Of a stretch of DNA of 64,000 bases, positions 1-9,700 are shown piece by piece. Origin of the DNA: Chionis minor (lineage: Eukaryota > Chordata > Aves > Charadriiformes > Chionididae). Position numbers and translations under genes: made by a program. Numbering within the stretch: position 1 is the first letter of the stretch; each line of letters starts with the position of its first letter. Below the pieces are notes generated by a model. The model was given only the letters and a program-made list of their open reading frames with translations. It was not told the origin of the DNA and ran no database searches. The DNA lies in the NCBI GenBank assembly GCA_013398295.1, contig VZSF01003242.1:1-64000 (forward strand), in the 5' to 3' direction.

Positions 1-338
1 TATATTTATATATTTTTTTACACACACACTCTGGTTGTTGATCATATGATTTGTTTTAAATTAGCAAACAAATCCAAACACATAGATGTTCCATTATAAG
101 AATTCATGCTAATGTTAGTACACATATTCACCTCGACACAGGCCTTTCTTTGTATTTAATTCTTTCTGAACAAAGTCTAACTTTAACCTCAAATATATAC
201 AAAAAAGCATCATACAAACAATTAAGAGAGATGGTTTGGGTTATTTTATTCTTAGCTATATCCACTCTTCCTTTTCCCAGCAAGTCAACTATTTTTTGAA
301 ATTTATTTCTGGTTTTCTTTTTTCATGTTATATGCTAG
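1..338. other. AT-rich sequence, probably CPED1 intron
   Basis: I see no coding frame, RNA gene or repeat family here. The stretch ends in a pyrimidine-rich run and an AG (337-338) that could be the acceptor of the tentative exon at 339. If that exon is not real, this intron continues to 544. Confidence 0.6.
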
Positions 339-379
339 CATTTATTATGGAACATGTGTTTTCTGGCACGTTTGTTCAG
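339..379 (+). CDS. CPED1: Tentative 41-nt exon of CPED1
   Basis: This is a candidate small exon. A T-rich tract ends in ctAG at 337-338, and a good donor, CAG|GTAATA, follows 379. Read from phase 0 it gives HLLWNMCFLARLF plus two bases (AG). These join the first base of the next exon (545) to make AGG (Arg). The phase fits and the frame is open. Adding it makes the whole spliced segment exactly 255 codons. The peptide is hydrophobic and Cys-containing, unlike the hydrophilic exon that follows. Doubts: a 13-codon open frame is common by chance, the acceptor is only moderate, and I could not compare it with another species. The alternative is plain intron. Confidence 0.42.
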
Positions 380-544
380 GTAATATTGCTAATGCTGGGA
401 ACATGAATCCAAAAGGTTCATTTTTCCATGGAGAATATTAAAATACCATGTGCCCTGGGTTGCCATATAGAAATTTTTGAAAAATGATCCACGGTTTCTG
501 TTCCTTAAATTCATGTAGAAATCTGTCTGCTATTGAATTGACAG

Positions 545-612
545 GAATTCTTCTCAAGAAAATGTGAGTCCTAAGCAGAACGTTCCTTCTGACTTAAGGA
601 AGAATCATGAAG
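545..612 (+). CDS. CPED1: CPED1 exon, hydrophilic linker before the cadherin-like domain
   Basis: This 68-nt exon lies between an acceptor AG at 543-544 and the donor GAAG|GTAAGG. One base completes the previous codon, 22 codons follow, and a single G is left to join the next exon as GCA (Ala). The peptide runs NSSQENVSPKQNVP, then SDLRKNHE. It is Ser/Asn/Lys-rich with no hydrophobic segment, so it looks like a flexible linker. The N-S-S at its start is a potential N-glycosylation sequon, which would suit a secretory-pathway protein. Evidence is the open frame, two splice sites and phase agreement with 942-986. The exon is too short to identify by itself, so its assignment depends on its neighbours. 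The upstream acceptor has a weak pyrimidine tract. Confidence 0.72.
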
Positions 613-941
613 GTAAGGGATTAGAGTAAGGTCTTTTATAAACAGTATGTTTTTCCTATTTGTACTGCTTCTGATAACATGTATGATTTAGATCACATTG
701 TTTTGCATTCCAGCTGGAGGGTCTTGGCTTACTACATATAAATGACCGATTTCTTTCTTATTTGTGTAAGTTGTTCTGCTGAGCTGACAAGCAGTATTCA
801 TAAGCCTAAAGCAGAGATCTCACACTAAAAAGAATAAAAGTACACTGTATTTTTTATAATTAACATAATGAGAGTTGCTTCTCCAATAGGACTGTAAATC
901 AGGCTTAATGCAGAAAATTATTTTTTCTGTTTATCTTTCAG
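613..941 (+). other. CPED1: CPED1 intron, 329 bp
   Basis: A short intron starting GTAAGG and ending tttctgtttatctttcAG, a good pyrimidine tract. I see no repeat or other feature inside it. Confidence 0.7.
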
Positions 942-986
942 CATTGCGTTATTCCAGTAAGACTAGAGAAAGACAATGCAGTTATG
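942..986 (+). CDS. CPED1: CPED1 45-nt microexon
   Basis: A strong acceptor (atctttcAG at 940-941) and a near-consensus donor (ATG|GTAAGT) flank 45 nt. The exon finishes a split Ala codon, encodes LRYSSKTRERQCSY, and leaves one G that joins AT of the next exon to give Asp. The junction reads CSY-D-KDTLSHIRQ. Its basic, charged sequence leads straight into the first strand region of the cadherin-like domain. The length is divisible by three, so skipping it would keep the downstream frame. Phase agreement on both sides and the strong splice sites make it more secure than its length suggests. Confidence 0.8.
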
Positions 987-2848
987 GTAAGTCAAGGTCT
1001 TTCTAGACCGCTAAGGGAGCAGAAGAGTGATTACTTGAACAAATTTCTTGGGTTTTTCTGCATAACCATTCAGTGAATGGAGTGCCTGTGGGCTGTTATG
1101 TTAAAAAAAGAGGATTTTTAAGTAGCAAGAATGTTTATGAATCACTCAATAATTGGGCTATTATGTTCAATAAGCCTCAAGCACAAAGTTAAAACATTGC
1201 TATGTGTGCATATTAATGTGAGTATTCCAGCACTCATTGATCCCTTGCCACACTTCAGTAGACTTTTGCCCCTTATTTCCAAGAACTTTAGCATACATTT
1301 GTTCTTGTGGAATAACCTTTAAACTTGTATGGAGGTTAATCATCCTTGTATAAGGCCAGTCTTCAGCTCAATGGTGGAGTTTTAAAGAGCTCCTTAAGAG
1401 ATTAAGAGTTTTTTTGAAAATACCTGCTTGTAGGAATATTTAAAGTATATTTAAAGATATGTAAAGATTTAAAGTATATTTGTCTTTGGTGGGAGCACTG
1501 CTTTCTGCTGCCTTCCTCATTGGCACATTATCTGAGGGGCTGCTTTGTAAACATTAAATAGTTGCTGTGTGGTGGAAAGGCTTTTCTATCCCTTGAGCTT
1601 AATTTCCACTCTGTTACTGATCTCATGGTGCCTCCAGGAACTCTTCTGTGTCAGTCAGAGGCCAGAAGCTCTCCTGGGCTGGCTGACCGGCATAACCGTT
1701 ACGATTGCATGATATTTTATTTTGAAAATACCTCCTCATTTTTAAGCTAGTAGTGAGATAATCTTTCTAGGAAAGACAGACAGGATCTGGAGAACTGTTT
1801 ATACTCATCTGTAGGATTTTTTAAAATACCTTCTGTGTATCTACTTGTAAGCCTCTGTTCCCCTACAAATCTAGCCCAAATTCTGCTCTTCCACTGGAAT
1901 AACTTCCTTTACATTTTAATCAATGCAAAAGAGTGCTGAAATTACCCTGTTTTGTTTCTCAAGGCAGATATTTCAAGGTAGAAAAGGCCCACATAGAACT
2001 GATTGCATCCTTTATGACCCTTTAAGCCATGTTTTAAGCCACAAGATTTTTCAGATATTATAATAAAAGAGTTTCCTGGCTGGAGTATTTTCTGAAGTAC
2101 ACAGTTTTAAACACATACTAGAGAATATATGTGGAAAGCAAGTTTTGAATGTGTAATTATACTGAAAATCTGAATTCAATAGGTTGGATTAAAATATTTG
2201 TCATAAGTGAGTTGCCAGCAAATAATTACTCTCATGAGTCATTTGGCAAACACTACAAAATAAAGCATACATTTGAGCAAATAGGATTTGTTTGTGAAGG
2301 TTTCATACACAGGGAAGGAGCTGGAGTTTGTTGATTTAGGAATTTTAATAAAAAATTCTTCCAGCTGTACTGCAAATGACCCCATGGGTCTAGATACCTA
2401 CATGTGACTTGTTCTTATGAACAGTAAGAGTATGTCTGACTGATTTTTATTGGCAATTACACATGTACATAAACCCTCTACACAGGCTGGTACCTAAGTA
2501 GGTTATGAATTTTGGCCTAACTCTTCTTTGTGTTTCAGTTCACCAACTGGAGACAGGATCTCCCAGACCTAATCCTTGCATTTTCAAAGGCTTACTCAGA
2601 CTTTGAGTTTTGTGACTCCGACTCGAGTCATTGGGCACTGAATTATTAAAATCCATCCGGGACCTAAAATTTTCTCTCAAGTGCTAATACAAAGTCCATT
2701 AAGACCTTGCAGCAGGATTATCAGTCTCAGAGTGACCAGGCATTAAAAATCTTGCCACTGTACATGTTATCAATCTGCCAGAAGTTGCATGTTACTTAAA
2801 AATGTTCATACATTTCACAGTTTTTTCTTTGATGCCTTCTTGGAACAG
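987..2848 (+). other. CPED1: CPED1 intron, 1.86 kb
   Basis: The intron runs from GTAAGT to cttggaacAG. It is AT-rich non-coding sequence. The short open frames in it (for example 1131-1322, 1562-1750 and 2149-2334) show no protein family features. No repeat is recognised. Confidence 0.75.
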
Positions 2849-3035
2849 ATAAAGATACCCTATCTCATATCAGGCAGATCTTCACCAGTCCACAGCTGGA
2901 CTTGAATCCTCAGTTTAACCCAAAGATCAAAGAATACTACGCAGAAGTCCCATTTGACATGGTGACAGTGAAGATAGGAGCAGAACCTTCTAACTGTCAG
3001 TGCCAAGCACACATTGATGAGAAGAAAGGGCCAAG
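2849..3035 (+). CDS. CPED1: CPED1 exon, N-terminal half of cadherin-like beta-sandwich
   Basis: This 187-nt exon lies between AG at 2847-2848 and donor AAG|GTATGAG. It begins with two bases of a split Asp codon, has 61 codons, and ends with AG of a Ser codon. The peptide contains DLNPQFNPKIKEYYAEVP followed by FDMVTVKIGAEP. This is the typical opening of the Cadherin-like beta-sandwich family (L-x-P-x-F-x-P ... Y-x-x-x-VP-x-D-x-x-x-VxIxA). The fold is an Ig-like sandwich thought to mediate binding, not catalysis, in secreted or luminal proteins. A C-x-C pair (NCQCQ) sits mid-domain. The second half of the fold is the next exon, with matching phase. Domain order and sequence are what I recognise as CPED1, whose biochemical role is not firmly established. 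Confidence 0.92.
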
Positions 3036-3548
3036 GTATGAGCAACAAAGTATGAGTGTAAAAACTAAAATTGTCCTTAACTTTGGAAATATGTCAGAAT
3101 ATTACAGATTTTTTTTATGTTTCCAAAAGTACAGCATGCCTATAGATTAGTCACAGGAAAGTCAGAGGGAGTTCGACACTCAGCAATTTGTATTTATTTG
3201 TCGATGTCCTGAAGGCAATGGTAATATGTTCTCAAGCTATAATTAATCCTAACTTTATGGAGTGCACAGTTGCTGGCACCTCTCCCAGCTCCTCCAGTCA
3301 CTGACAGCATCAAAGGTGGGTGGGAACAGACCATCATTGCACTGCACACAGCAGACAGTAAAGGATTTGAGCTTTCATATCCAAGCCTTGATTTTGCACT
3401 GGGGCCTAAGCTACTGCTGTGCTGGGCTTGGTCCCTCAGCCAGCAGTCTGCTTACATGAGTCAGAGTAGGGCAGCTGTGACCAAAAGAAGAAATAAATTC
3501 AAGTTCATTCATTTGGAATGATCCATTTTCAACAGAATTATAAGACAT

Positions 3549-3608
3549 ATCAGAAGTATACAAGTTATATAAGTTATATTAGTTATCAGATATAAGTTAT
3601 CAGAAGTA
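3549..3608. repeat. Degenerate AAGTTATA tandem repeat at the CR1 5' edge
   Basis: CAAGTTATATAAGTTATATT and related units lie between two copies of ATCAGAAGTA (3549-3558 and 3599-3608). The second copy abuts or overlaps the 5' truncation point of the CR1, so it may reflect target-site processing or slippage. Confidence 0.5.
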
Positions 3609-3614
3609 GTCAAC

Positions 3615-4291
3615 ATGGATTCCAAGGGGAAGTCATGTCTGACTAATCTGATAGCCTTCTGCAATGGCATGACTGGACAGATAGATGAGGGGAGGGCAGT
3701 GGATGTTGTCTACCTTGACTTCAGCAAGGCTTTTGACACCATCTCCCACAACATCCTCATAGGCAAGCTCAGGAAGTGTGGGTTAGATGAAAAGACAGTG
3801 GGGTGCATTGAAAACTAGCTTGCAGGTGGGTCTCAGAGGGTTGTGATCAGTGGGGCAGAGTCTGGTTGGAGGCCTGTAACTAGTGGTGTTCCCCAGGGGT
3901 CAGTACTGGTTCCAGTCCTGTTCAATGTATTCATCAATGACCTGGATGAAGGGATGGAGTGCACCATCAGCGAGTTTGCTGATGACACGAAAGTGGGAGG
4001 GGTGGCTGACACACCAGAAGGCTGTGCTGCCCTTCAGAGTGACCTGGACAGGCTGGAGGCTTGGGCAGAGAGAAACCATATGAAATTCAACAAAGGTAAG
4101 TGTAGGGTCCTGCACCTGGGGAGGAATAACCCCATGCACCAGTACAGGTTGGGGGCTGACCTACTGCGAAGAAGCTCTGCAGAGAGGGACCTGGGAGTCC
4201 TGGTGAACAACAGGATGACCATGAGCCAGCAATGTGCCCTTGTGGCCAAGAAGGCCAATGGCATCCTGGGGTGCATCAAGAGGAGTGTGGC
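3615..4291 (+). pseudogene. CR1 ORF2 reverse-transcriptase remnant
   Basis: About 225 codons of RT fingers/palm/thumb sequence are readable in one frame with a single internal stop (TAG at 3816-3818). The D of DFSKAF, the SGVPQG block and FADD are all present. The endonuclease domain and the first part of RT are missing, as is the C-terminal region after KANGILGC. It is a decayed retrotransposon protein and not a host gene. Confidence 0.9.
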
Positions 4292-4292
4292 N
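4292..4292. other. Single unresolved base (N) at a CR1 breakpoint
   Basis: The N falls exactly where RT coding sequence is joined to the CR1 3' terminal region. That suggests an assembly join or collapsed repeat, not an ordinary ambiguous base call. Confidence 0.8.
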
Positions 4293-4527
4293 ACCTGCTC
4301 TGGCAGGGGGGTTGGACCAGATGATCTCCAGAGGTCCCTTCCAACCCTTAACATTCTGTGATTCTGTGATCTGGTCCACCTATCACTGGGCACCACTGAA
4401 AAAAGACTGGCTCCCTCCTCCGGGCACCCTCCCTTTAAGTATTTGTAGATATTTATGAGATCAAGATGATCTCCAGAGGTCCCTTCCAACCCCTAACATT
4501 CTGTGATTCTTTGATTCTGTGAGATTG

Positions 4528-5640
4528 TCATAGAATCATAGAATCATTTAGATTGGAAAAGACCCTTAAGATCATTGAGTCCAACTGCTAACCTAACACT
4601 GCCAAGTCTGCCACTAAACCATGTCCCCAGGTGCCACATCTTTTAAATACCTCCAGGGATGGTGACTCAAACACTTCCCTGGGCAGCCTGTCCCAATGCT
4701 TCACAACCCTTTTGGTAAAGAAGTTTTTCCTAATACCCAATCTAAACCTCCCCTGGTGCAAATTGAGGCTGTTTCCTCTTGCCATATCGCTTGTTACCTG
4801 GGAGAAGAGATCGACCCCCACCTCTCTACAGCCTCCTTTCAGGTAGTTGTAGAGAGCGATAAGGTCTCCCCTCAGCCTCCTTTTCTCCAGGCTAAACAAC
4901 CCCAGTTCCCTCAGCTGCTCCTCATAAGCCTTGTGCTCAAGACCCTTCACCAGCTTCGTTGCCCTTCTCTGGACACGCTCCAGCACCTCAATGTCTTTGT
5001 TGTAGTGAGGGGCCCAAAACTGAACACCGTATTCGAGGTGGGACCTCACCAGTGCTACGTAGAGGGTGTCAATCACTTCGTTAGTCCTGCTGGCCACACT
5101 ATTTCTGATAGAATCCAGGATGCTGTTTGCCTTCTTGGCCAGCTGGACACACTGCTGGTTCGTATTCAGCCAGCAGTTGACTACCACCCCCCAGGCCACT
5201 TTTCTGCCAGGCAACTTTCCAACCACTCTTCTCCAAGCCTGTAGCATTGCTTGGGGCTATTGTCACCCAAGTGAAGGACTCAGCCTTGTTGAACCTCATA
5301 CCATTGGCCTTGGCCCATTGATACAGTCTAGATTGCTCTGTAGATCCTTCCTACCCACAAGCAGATCAACACTCCTTCCCAACTTGGTGTCATCTGCAAA
5401 CTTACCAAGGATTTACTGAATCCCCTCATCCAGATCATCGATAAAGACATTAAGCAGAAGTTGCCCCAGTACTGAGACCTGGGGAACACCACTTGTGATC
5501 AACCACCAACTGGACTTAACTCCATTCACTACCACTCTTTGGGCTCAGCCATCCAACCAGTTTTTTACCCAGCGAAGCGTATGCCCATCCCAGCCATGAT
5601 CAGACTGTTTCTCCAGGAGAATACTGTGGGAACGGGGACA
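4528..5640 (-). mobile_element. CR1 LINE fragment, antisense
   Basis: This is the reverse complement of a CR1 3' portion. The + strand begins with the reversed tail (TCATAGAATCATAGAATCAT) and runs backward through the 3' end and ORF2 C-terminus. It reaches the RT motif region, with an antisense FADDTK block around 5383-5402 and the GVPQ block near 5490. A stretch of about 219 codons (5247 down to 4588) is open on the minus strand and contains the CR1 C-terminal features [55 protein letters not shown] and HWDRLPREV. Upstream of that, the RT frame has a TAA (5413-5415 on the + strand) and is broken. It is 5'-truncated at about 5640 and belongs to a different subfamily from the sense copy. Confidence 0.95.
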
Positions 5641-6531
5641 AAGATTCAGTTGGGAGGAAGAATCCTTAACCATTACAGACCTAGCTTTGCTTCATGGCAT
5701 GAAGTGCCTATGCAACACACCATCTTTTGACTGACTGTGAAGCAGATGCTTTGACCAAGAATGTCTGCTAATAACCAGACAGTCTGTACAGTTGTTACTG
5801 GTCTAATGCCTAATACGGTTCCTGTATTTTCAATAAGAAATTAGTCTTGATTTATCATTTCAAAAGAAGCTCACATAAAATTCTTCCACGCAACATTTTA
5901 GTGTTTTAATATTAACCACCGTGGCAGTCAGCATGGAGACATGCAAAAAACTTAAGAGATTTCTTCCTTGTGATAGGAAAACAGAATAGCAGTATGTCCT
6001 TTACCTGAAAAGTAAAAGCCGTGGAGGATGTGCAGGTTCTGTGTACTTCAGCATTCCTCATTTTCCTGCCAAGGGAAGAAGAGAACAGGCCAGCTTTGCA
6101 TTTGTCTGTCACTTTGAGCAGTTTGTCTGGGACTCCATCACGTTTGGTCAGTGGACAATTTCAATGACTAGCTGACACCTCTGATCTTGTTTGTCTCTCT
6201 GCTGACTTCACCATGAACTTGGATCTGCCAGGAATTATTGTCCCTAGTGGCTTGATTCACAGCTTTCATGTCAGAATTGTTGCCACTGCCACTGAAGCTG
6301 TTTTCACTAAGTTTCACTGTCAGTATTTTGTCTTCCCGAAAGAATTATAAATTATCACAAATCTTATTTTACACTGTTTTTTATTTAAAATCATATGTGT
6401 TTCGTAAGAGAAAGAAAATGTTAGAAATAGAAGCCTCAAGGAGGAAGTAAAGTTTAGCTGCCATAGATAAAGCAGGGTAGATCTTTGTTTCTTTAGTGTT
6501 TATTCGGCGTCTTTCCTGTTTTGCCTTGCAG

Positions 6532-6700
6532 CATTGCTAACTACCCCCTTGGTCTTGGACTGAACAAAGTCGTCGTTCTTGTAACAGATGATTCGCAGCC
6601 CAGCCCTCAGGTTGTGAGCAGCTACAAAATCACAATTTATAGAGAAGACCGCCCTAGTCTGCCTTTGTTTGATGACTATATGATGTGTGGGTTTGTTCAG
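6532..6700 (+). CDS. CPED1: CPED1 exon, C-terminal half of cadherin-like beta-sandwich
   Basis: This 169-nt exon lies between ttgcAG (6530-6531) and donor CAG|GTAATG. The first base C completes Ser (AG|C), then come 56 codons ending in phase 0. The spliced sequence reads KKGP-S-IANYPLGLGLNKVV and VVLVTDDSQPSPQVVSSYKI, ending TIYREDRPSLPLFDDYMMCG FVQ. The G-L-N-x-V-x-V-x-VT ... YxITIYRE pattern is the closing half of the Cadherin-like beta-sandwich family. This exon and 2849-3035 therefore make one complete domain of about 95 residues. The tail RPSLPLFDDYMMCGFVQ starts the linker toward the esterase domain. The frame is unambiguous and the splice sites are good. Confidence 0.93.
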
Positions 6701-9700
6701 GTAATGTCACTCTATTCTTTTGCTATGCAAAGTAATAGTGAATTTAACTAGTTTCTTTTCATCCAATGGTATAAATTAGGGTACATGGGCCAAAGCTGGT
6801 GTAGAGTCAGTTTTGGTGAGATTAGAATCTGAGTTATAAATGCAATAACTGTATGAAATACAGCTTTTAAACAGCATTTTGGATATAAAAGTAAGTCCAG
6901 CATAAGTACCTGTTACAGTTACTGTGTATTTGAGAGTTCCAGGTTAATTAATCCTTACTTTGGTCAGCCAAAACCTTACCCATCAGAGACCTGTTGTTTG
7001 TTTGTAAGAAAACAGTCCCTCTGTACTGTGCAGTGGGAAGACTGCCATTTTCATAACTATCTATGTATGACATTGGAAATGTGGAAATCCTTTTACCAGG
7101 AGAGATACTTGTGATGATGTTGTGGTTATCAATGTTCAAGACAAATGCTGCTAGTTAATTTATGAATGAAAAGTGTTTATTCTATGAGACCAACAAACAC
7201 GGTGGAAAAAACCCACTGATGATTCCAAAGGAACGGATGATTGTTGCTTGTGTGACATTTATCCGTATGGAAGCTTGGGAATGCAAATAAATTACTCCTA
7301 ACAAATAACAATCCTTAGGAAGCCATGGGTCTCGAATGAAAAGAGTGAGAGTTTGTCCGATAGGGCTAAAAAGGGGCTGGGGAAGGCTAAATTAGACACA
7401 AAATTAGAAGAAAGACAATGAAAGAAGGGAACAGTGAAGTTTTCAGTTAGTGAAATTATGATGATAAAAATATTCTTTGTATGATAGAAAACCTCAGACA
7501 CAGGCTGGAGCAGAGCTGTTGGATTCCAAAGTTTGAGGACTAAATGTTGGTACTTGGTATGGTGGGCAAAGATAAGCCAGTCAATTCAAAGCGGGAAGTG
7601 ACATGGTAAACATAATCAAGGGCAGTGCTTTTTTCTGTGGGATTTTAGGCGGATTAAAAGGTTTGGTGGGTTCATTCTAAATATTAGAGCATCCTGGAGA
7701 AATATATTTTGTCACAATTAATTCTGCAACCAGGAAGCAGGATTTTCACGACCATAGTGCTGAAACTGTCATCCATGCTAATGTCAAATGTCTAATCCTT
7801 TAGTTATCTTTATGAAGATCTTTATATATCAATACAGCCTTTTTGTAAAACTTATTTCCCTTCTCCAGTTTTTTTCTATATACTGCAGAAGAGGTTGGGA
7901 GACCAGGGTAGGAGAAAGCAGAGCATTTTATGTGATGGGACAGATCAAGAGGGATTGTTTTTTTCTTGTGGAGAAATAAGCACCGGGGCTTAAAACAGGA
8001 GCCAAAGAGATTATAAATGTCGATAGCAGATTGTATGTTGACAATAATTATCTCAATCTGCAAATCAGAACTGTCAGAGAAAATGTATGTAGTAGTCATA
8101 GCCTACTGACTGCTGATCTGAATACCTGATTATGGTCCTGTCTGACCTGCTACACGTTCTTTGTCTCTTCTCTTACACTTATCTTACAAGCTCAAAAGGT
8201 CAAGGACCATCTTCTTGCTCTTTGTACTGGCTCAGCACTAGATCTACAAGTTGCTACAGTAAAACAAATAAGAATAAAAATGTTCAATACCTAAGATTTC
8301 AGTTCAGGCATACAGTAATTTGCCTGACACCTTGGGTGTGAATTAGTATGAAAAGGAGAGCAGCAATAGGTTGAGCTGGAGTTACATTCCTAGGAGAACA
8401 CACTGGCTGGAAAGATGTGAGAGAACTCCTCTCGTTGCCCAATTTGGGGCATGTATCTGGCTGTGAGAACAGGAATCCAACCTCATACACATCCTCCCAC
8501 ACTAGAGTTTACACTGTTGTTAATGTTTTATGATAGCATTTATGAGGCTGAGTATGAATCTTTGAAGCGCTGTGAGGGCAAAGAGATCTAGAATGATAAA
8601 AATGAAAAGTGTTTTAGAAGTTTCTTTTGATTGAGCTTGGTTTTCTGCTCATCTGTGAATAACTGCTCCCTAATTAATATAATTGTTCAGAGCTAGGGAG
8701 GACTTCGGGAGTTTAGAGTAAAAATGAGATGAAAAGCATTCTTGTGATATCTAATGAAGGCTGTGAAGATAGAGTATGAGATTCTAAAACATTTTTTCGG
8801 ATGTGTTAAAGGCAAACTTATCAGAGAGTGCAATTAAAAACAAATGAAGACTGGAGCTGGAGATAGAAATGGCATTCTACAACACTTAAAATCCTGCATT
8901 TTTTTCCCTTTTCCCTATTTGTTAAAACAGAATTTTTGCCTTTTGCTTAGAGTGATGTTTTTTATCAATACAAAACTCATGTCTTAAATAGTATCATTAC
9001 ATTCTGCTTTTCATACCAGAGAACATTATGTGCTCTTGTAGGGCGGGTTAATACACTCTGATCAATGGTATGAATGCTTGTTCTCTTAGTAACAAGACAC
9101 CTGTTTTAGGAGCAAAAGGATAAATACAGCGTGAACTGATGGAGTCTCCTTTGGACACTTGACTAGGCACAACTGGGATCACACATGGGGAGAGAAAGGT
9201 CACTGACAGTGGTGTGGTCTTTCTCACAGAAGGCTTCAGTTAAAATTCTAATCCAGCAACTCTTTTTCCTGGCTTTCTTTTATGTTTAATCCCATTAGGA
9301 TATTCAGGTTTCACTGCAAGATGATACTATAAGGAAGGTTACAATAAAAAGATGGTGTGCGGGATGTTGTTTCCAGTCTTCTAACAATTCTCATGCAGTT
9401 GAATAATCTTGGATTAATTTCAAGGCTATTGAGTTAAGAAGTGTGTGGTTCCAAGCCTTGCAGTCCCTAAGAGGGACAAAAATATTGCCCTCTCTACTTT
9501 TTGATAGCAGCTATAATATCCTCATTAAAACCAAAGTAGTAGGAGATAAACTGTGGCATCACCATAGCACCGCACCTTCAGCAGCTTTGGTTGCCTTTCA
9601 TTGTGTGTTCTGCATTCTCACAGTATTGTTTGGATTGCAAATGGAGAGATTCTTGGTTTGCGCTTTAACTTAATTTTGTGCAATTATTGACAATATTCAA

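Larger units (their letters stand above)
3606..4527 (+). mobile_element. CR1 LINE fragment, sense, internally rearranged
   Basis: This 5'-truncated CR1 non-LTR retrotransposon carries the middle of ORF2, the reverse transcriptase. In frame from 3615 one reads DFSKAFDTISH, then [20 protein letters not shown], then FADDTK (FADD at 3975-3986), the RT core motifs. The frame has a TAG at 3816-3818, so the copy is dead. At the N at 4292 the sequence jumps from RT (CIKRSV) straight to the CR1 3' end, omitting several hundred bases present in intact elements. At 4380-4463 there is an antisense piece of CR1 internal sequence, then at 4465-4523 a second sense 3' end almost identical to 4320-4370. Either the copy is rearranged or the assembly is misjoined here. 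Confidence 0.93.
3036..6531 (+). other. CPED1: CPED1 intron, 3.5 kb, with two opposed CR1 elements
   Basis: The intron runs from GTATGA to gttttgccttgcAG. About 2 kb of its middle is CR1 (3606-5640, listed separately). Just before the CR1, 3549-3608 is a degenerate AAGTTATA-type repeat bounded by two copies of ATCAGAAGTA. The remaining parts (3036-3548 and 5641-6531) show nothing recognisable. Confidence 0.8.

Noticed and set aside
2545..2597. Possible exon after gtgtttcAG at about 2539
   Set aside because: There is no suitable donor GT after the open part, and 942-986 already connects to 2849 in phase.
3843..4361. 172-codon frame as a host protein
   Set aside because: It is CR1 reverse transcriptase (SGVPQG, FADD) with an upstream in-frame stop and a repeat breakpoint.
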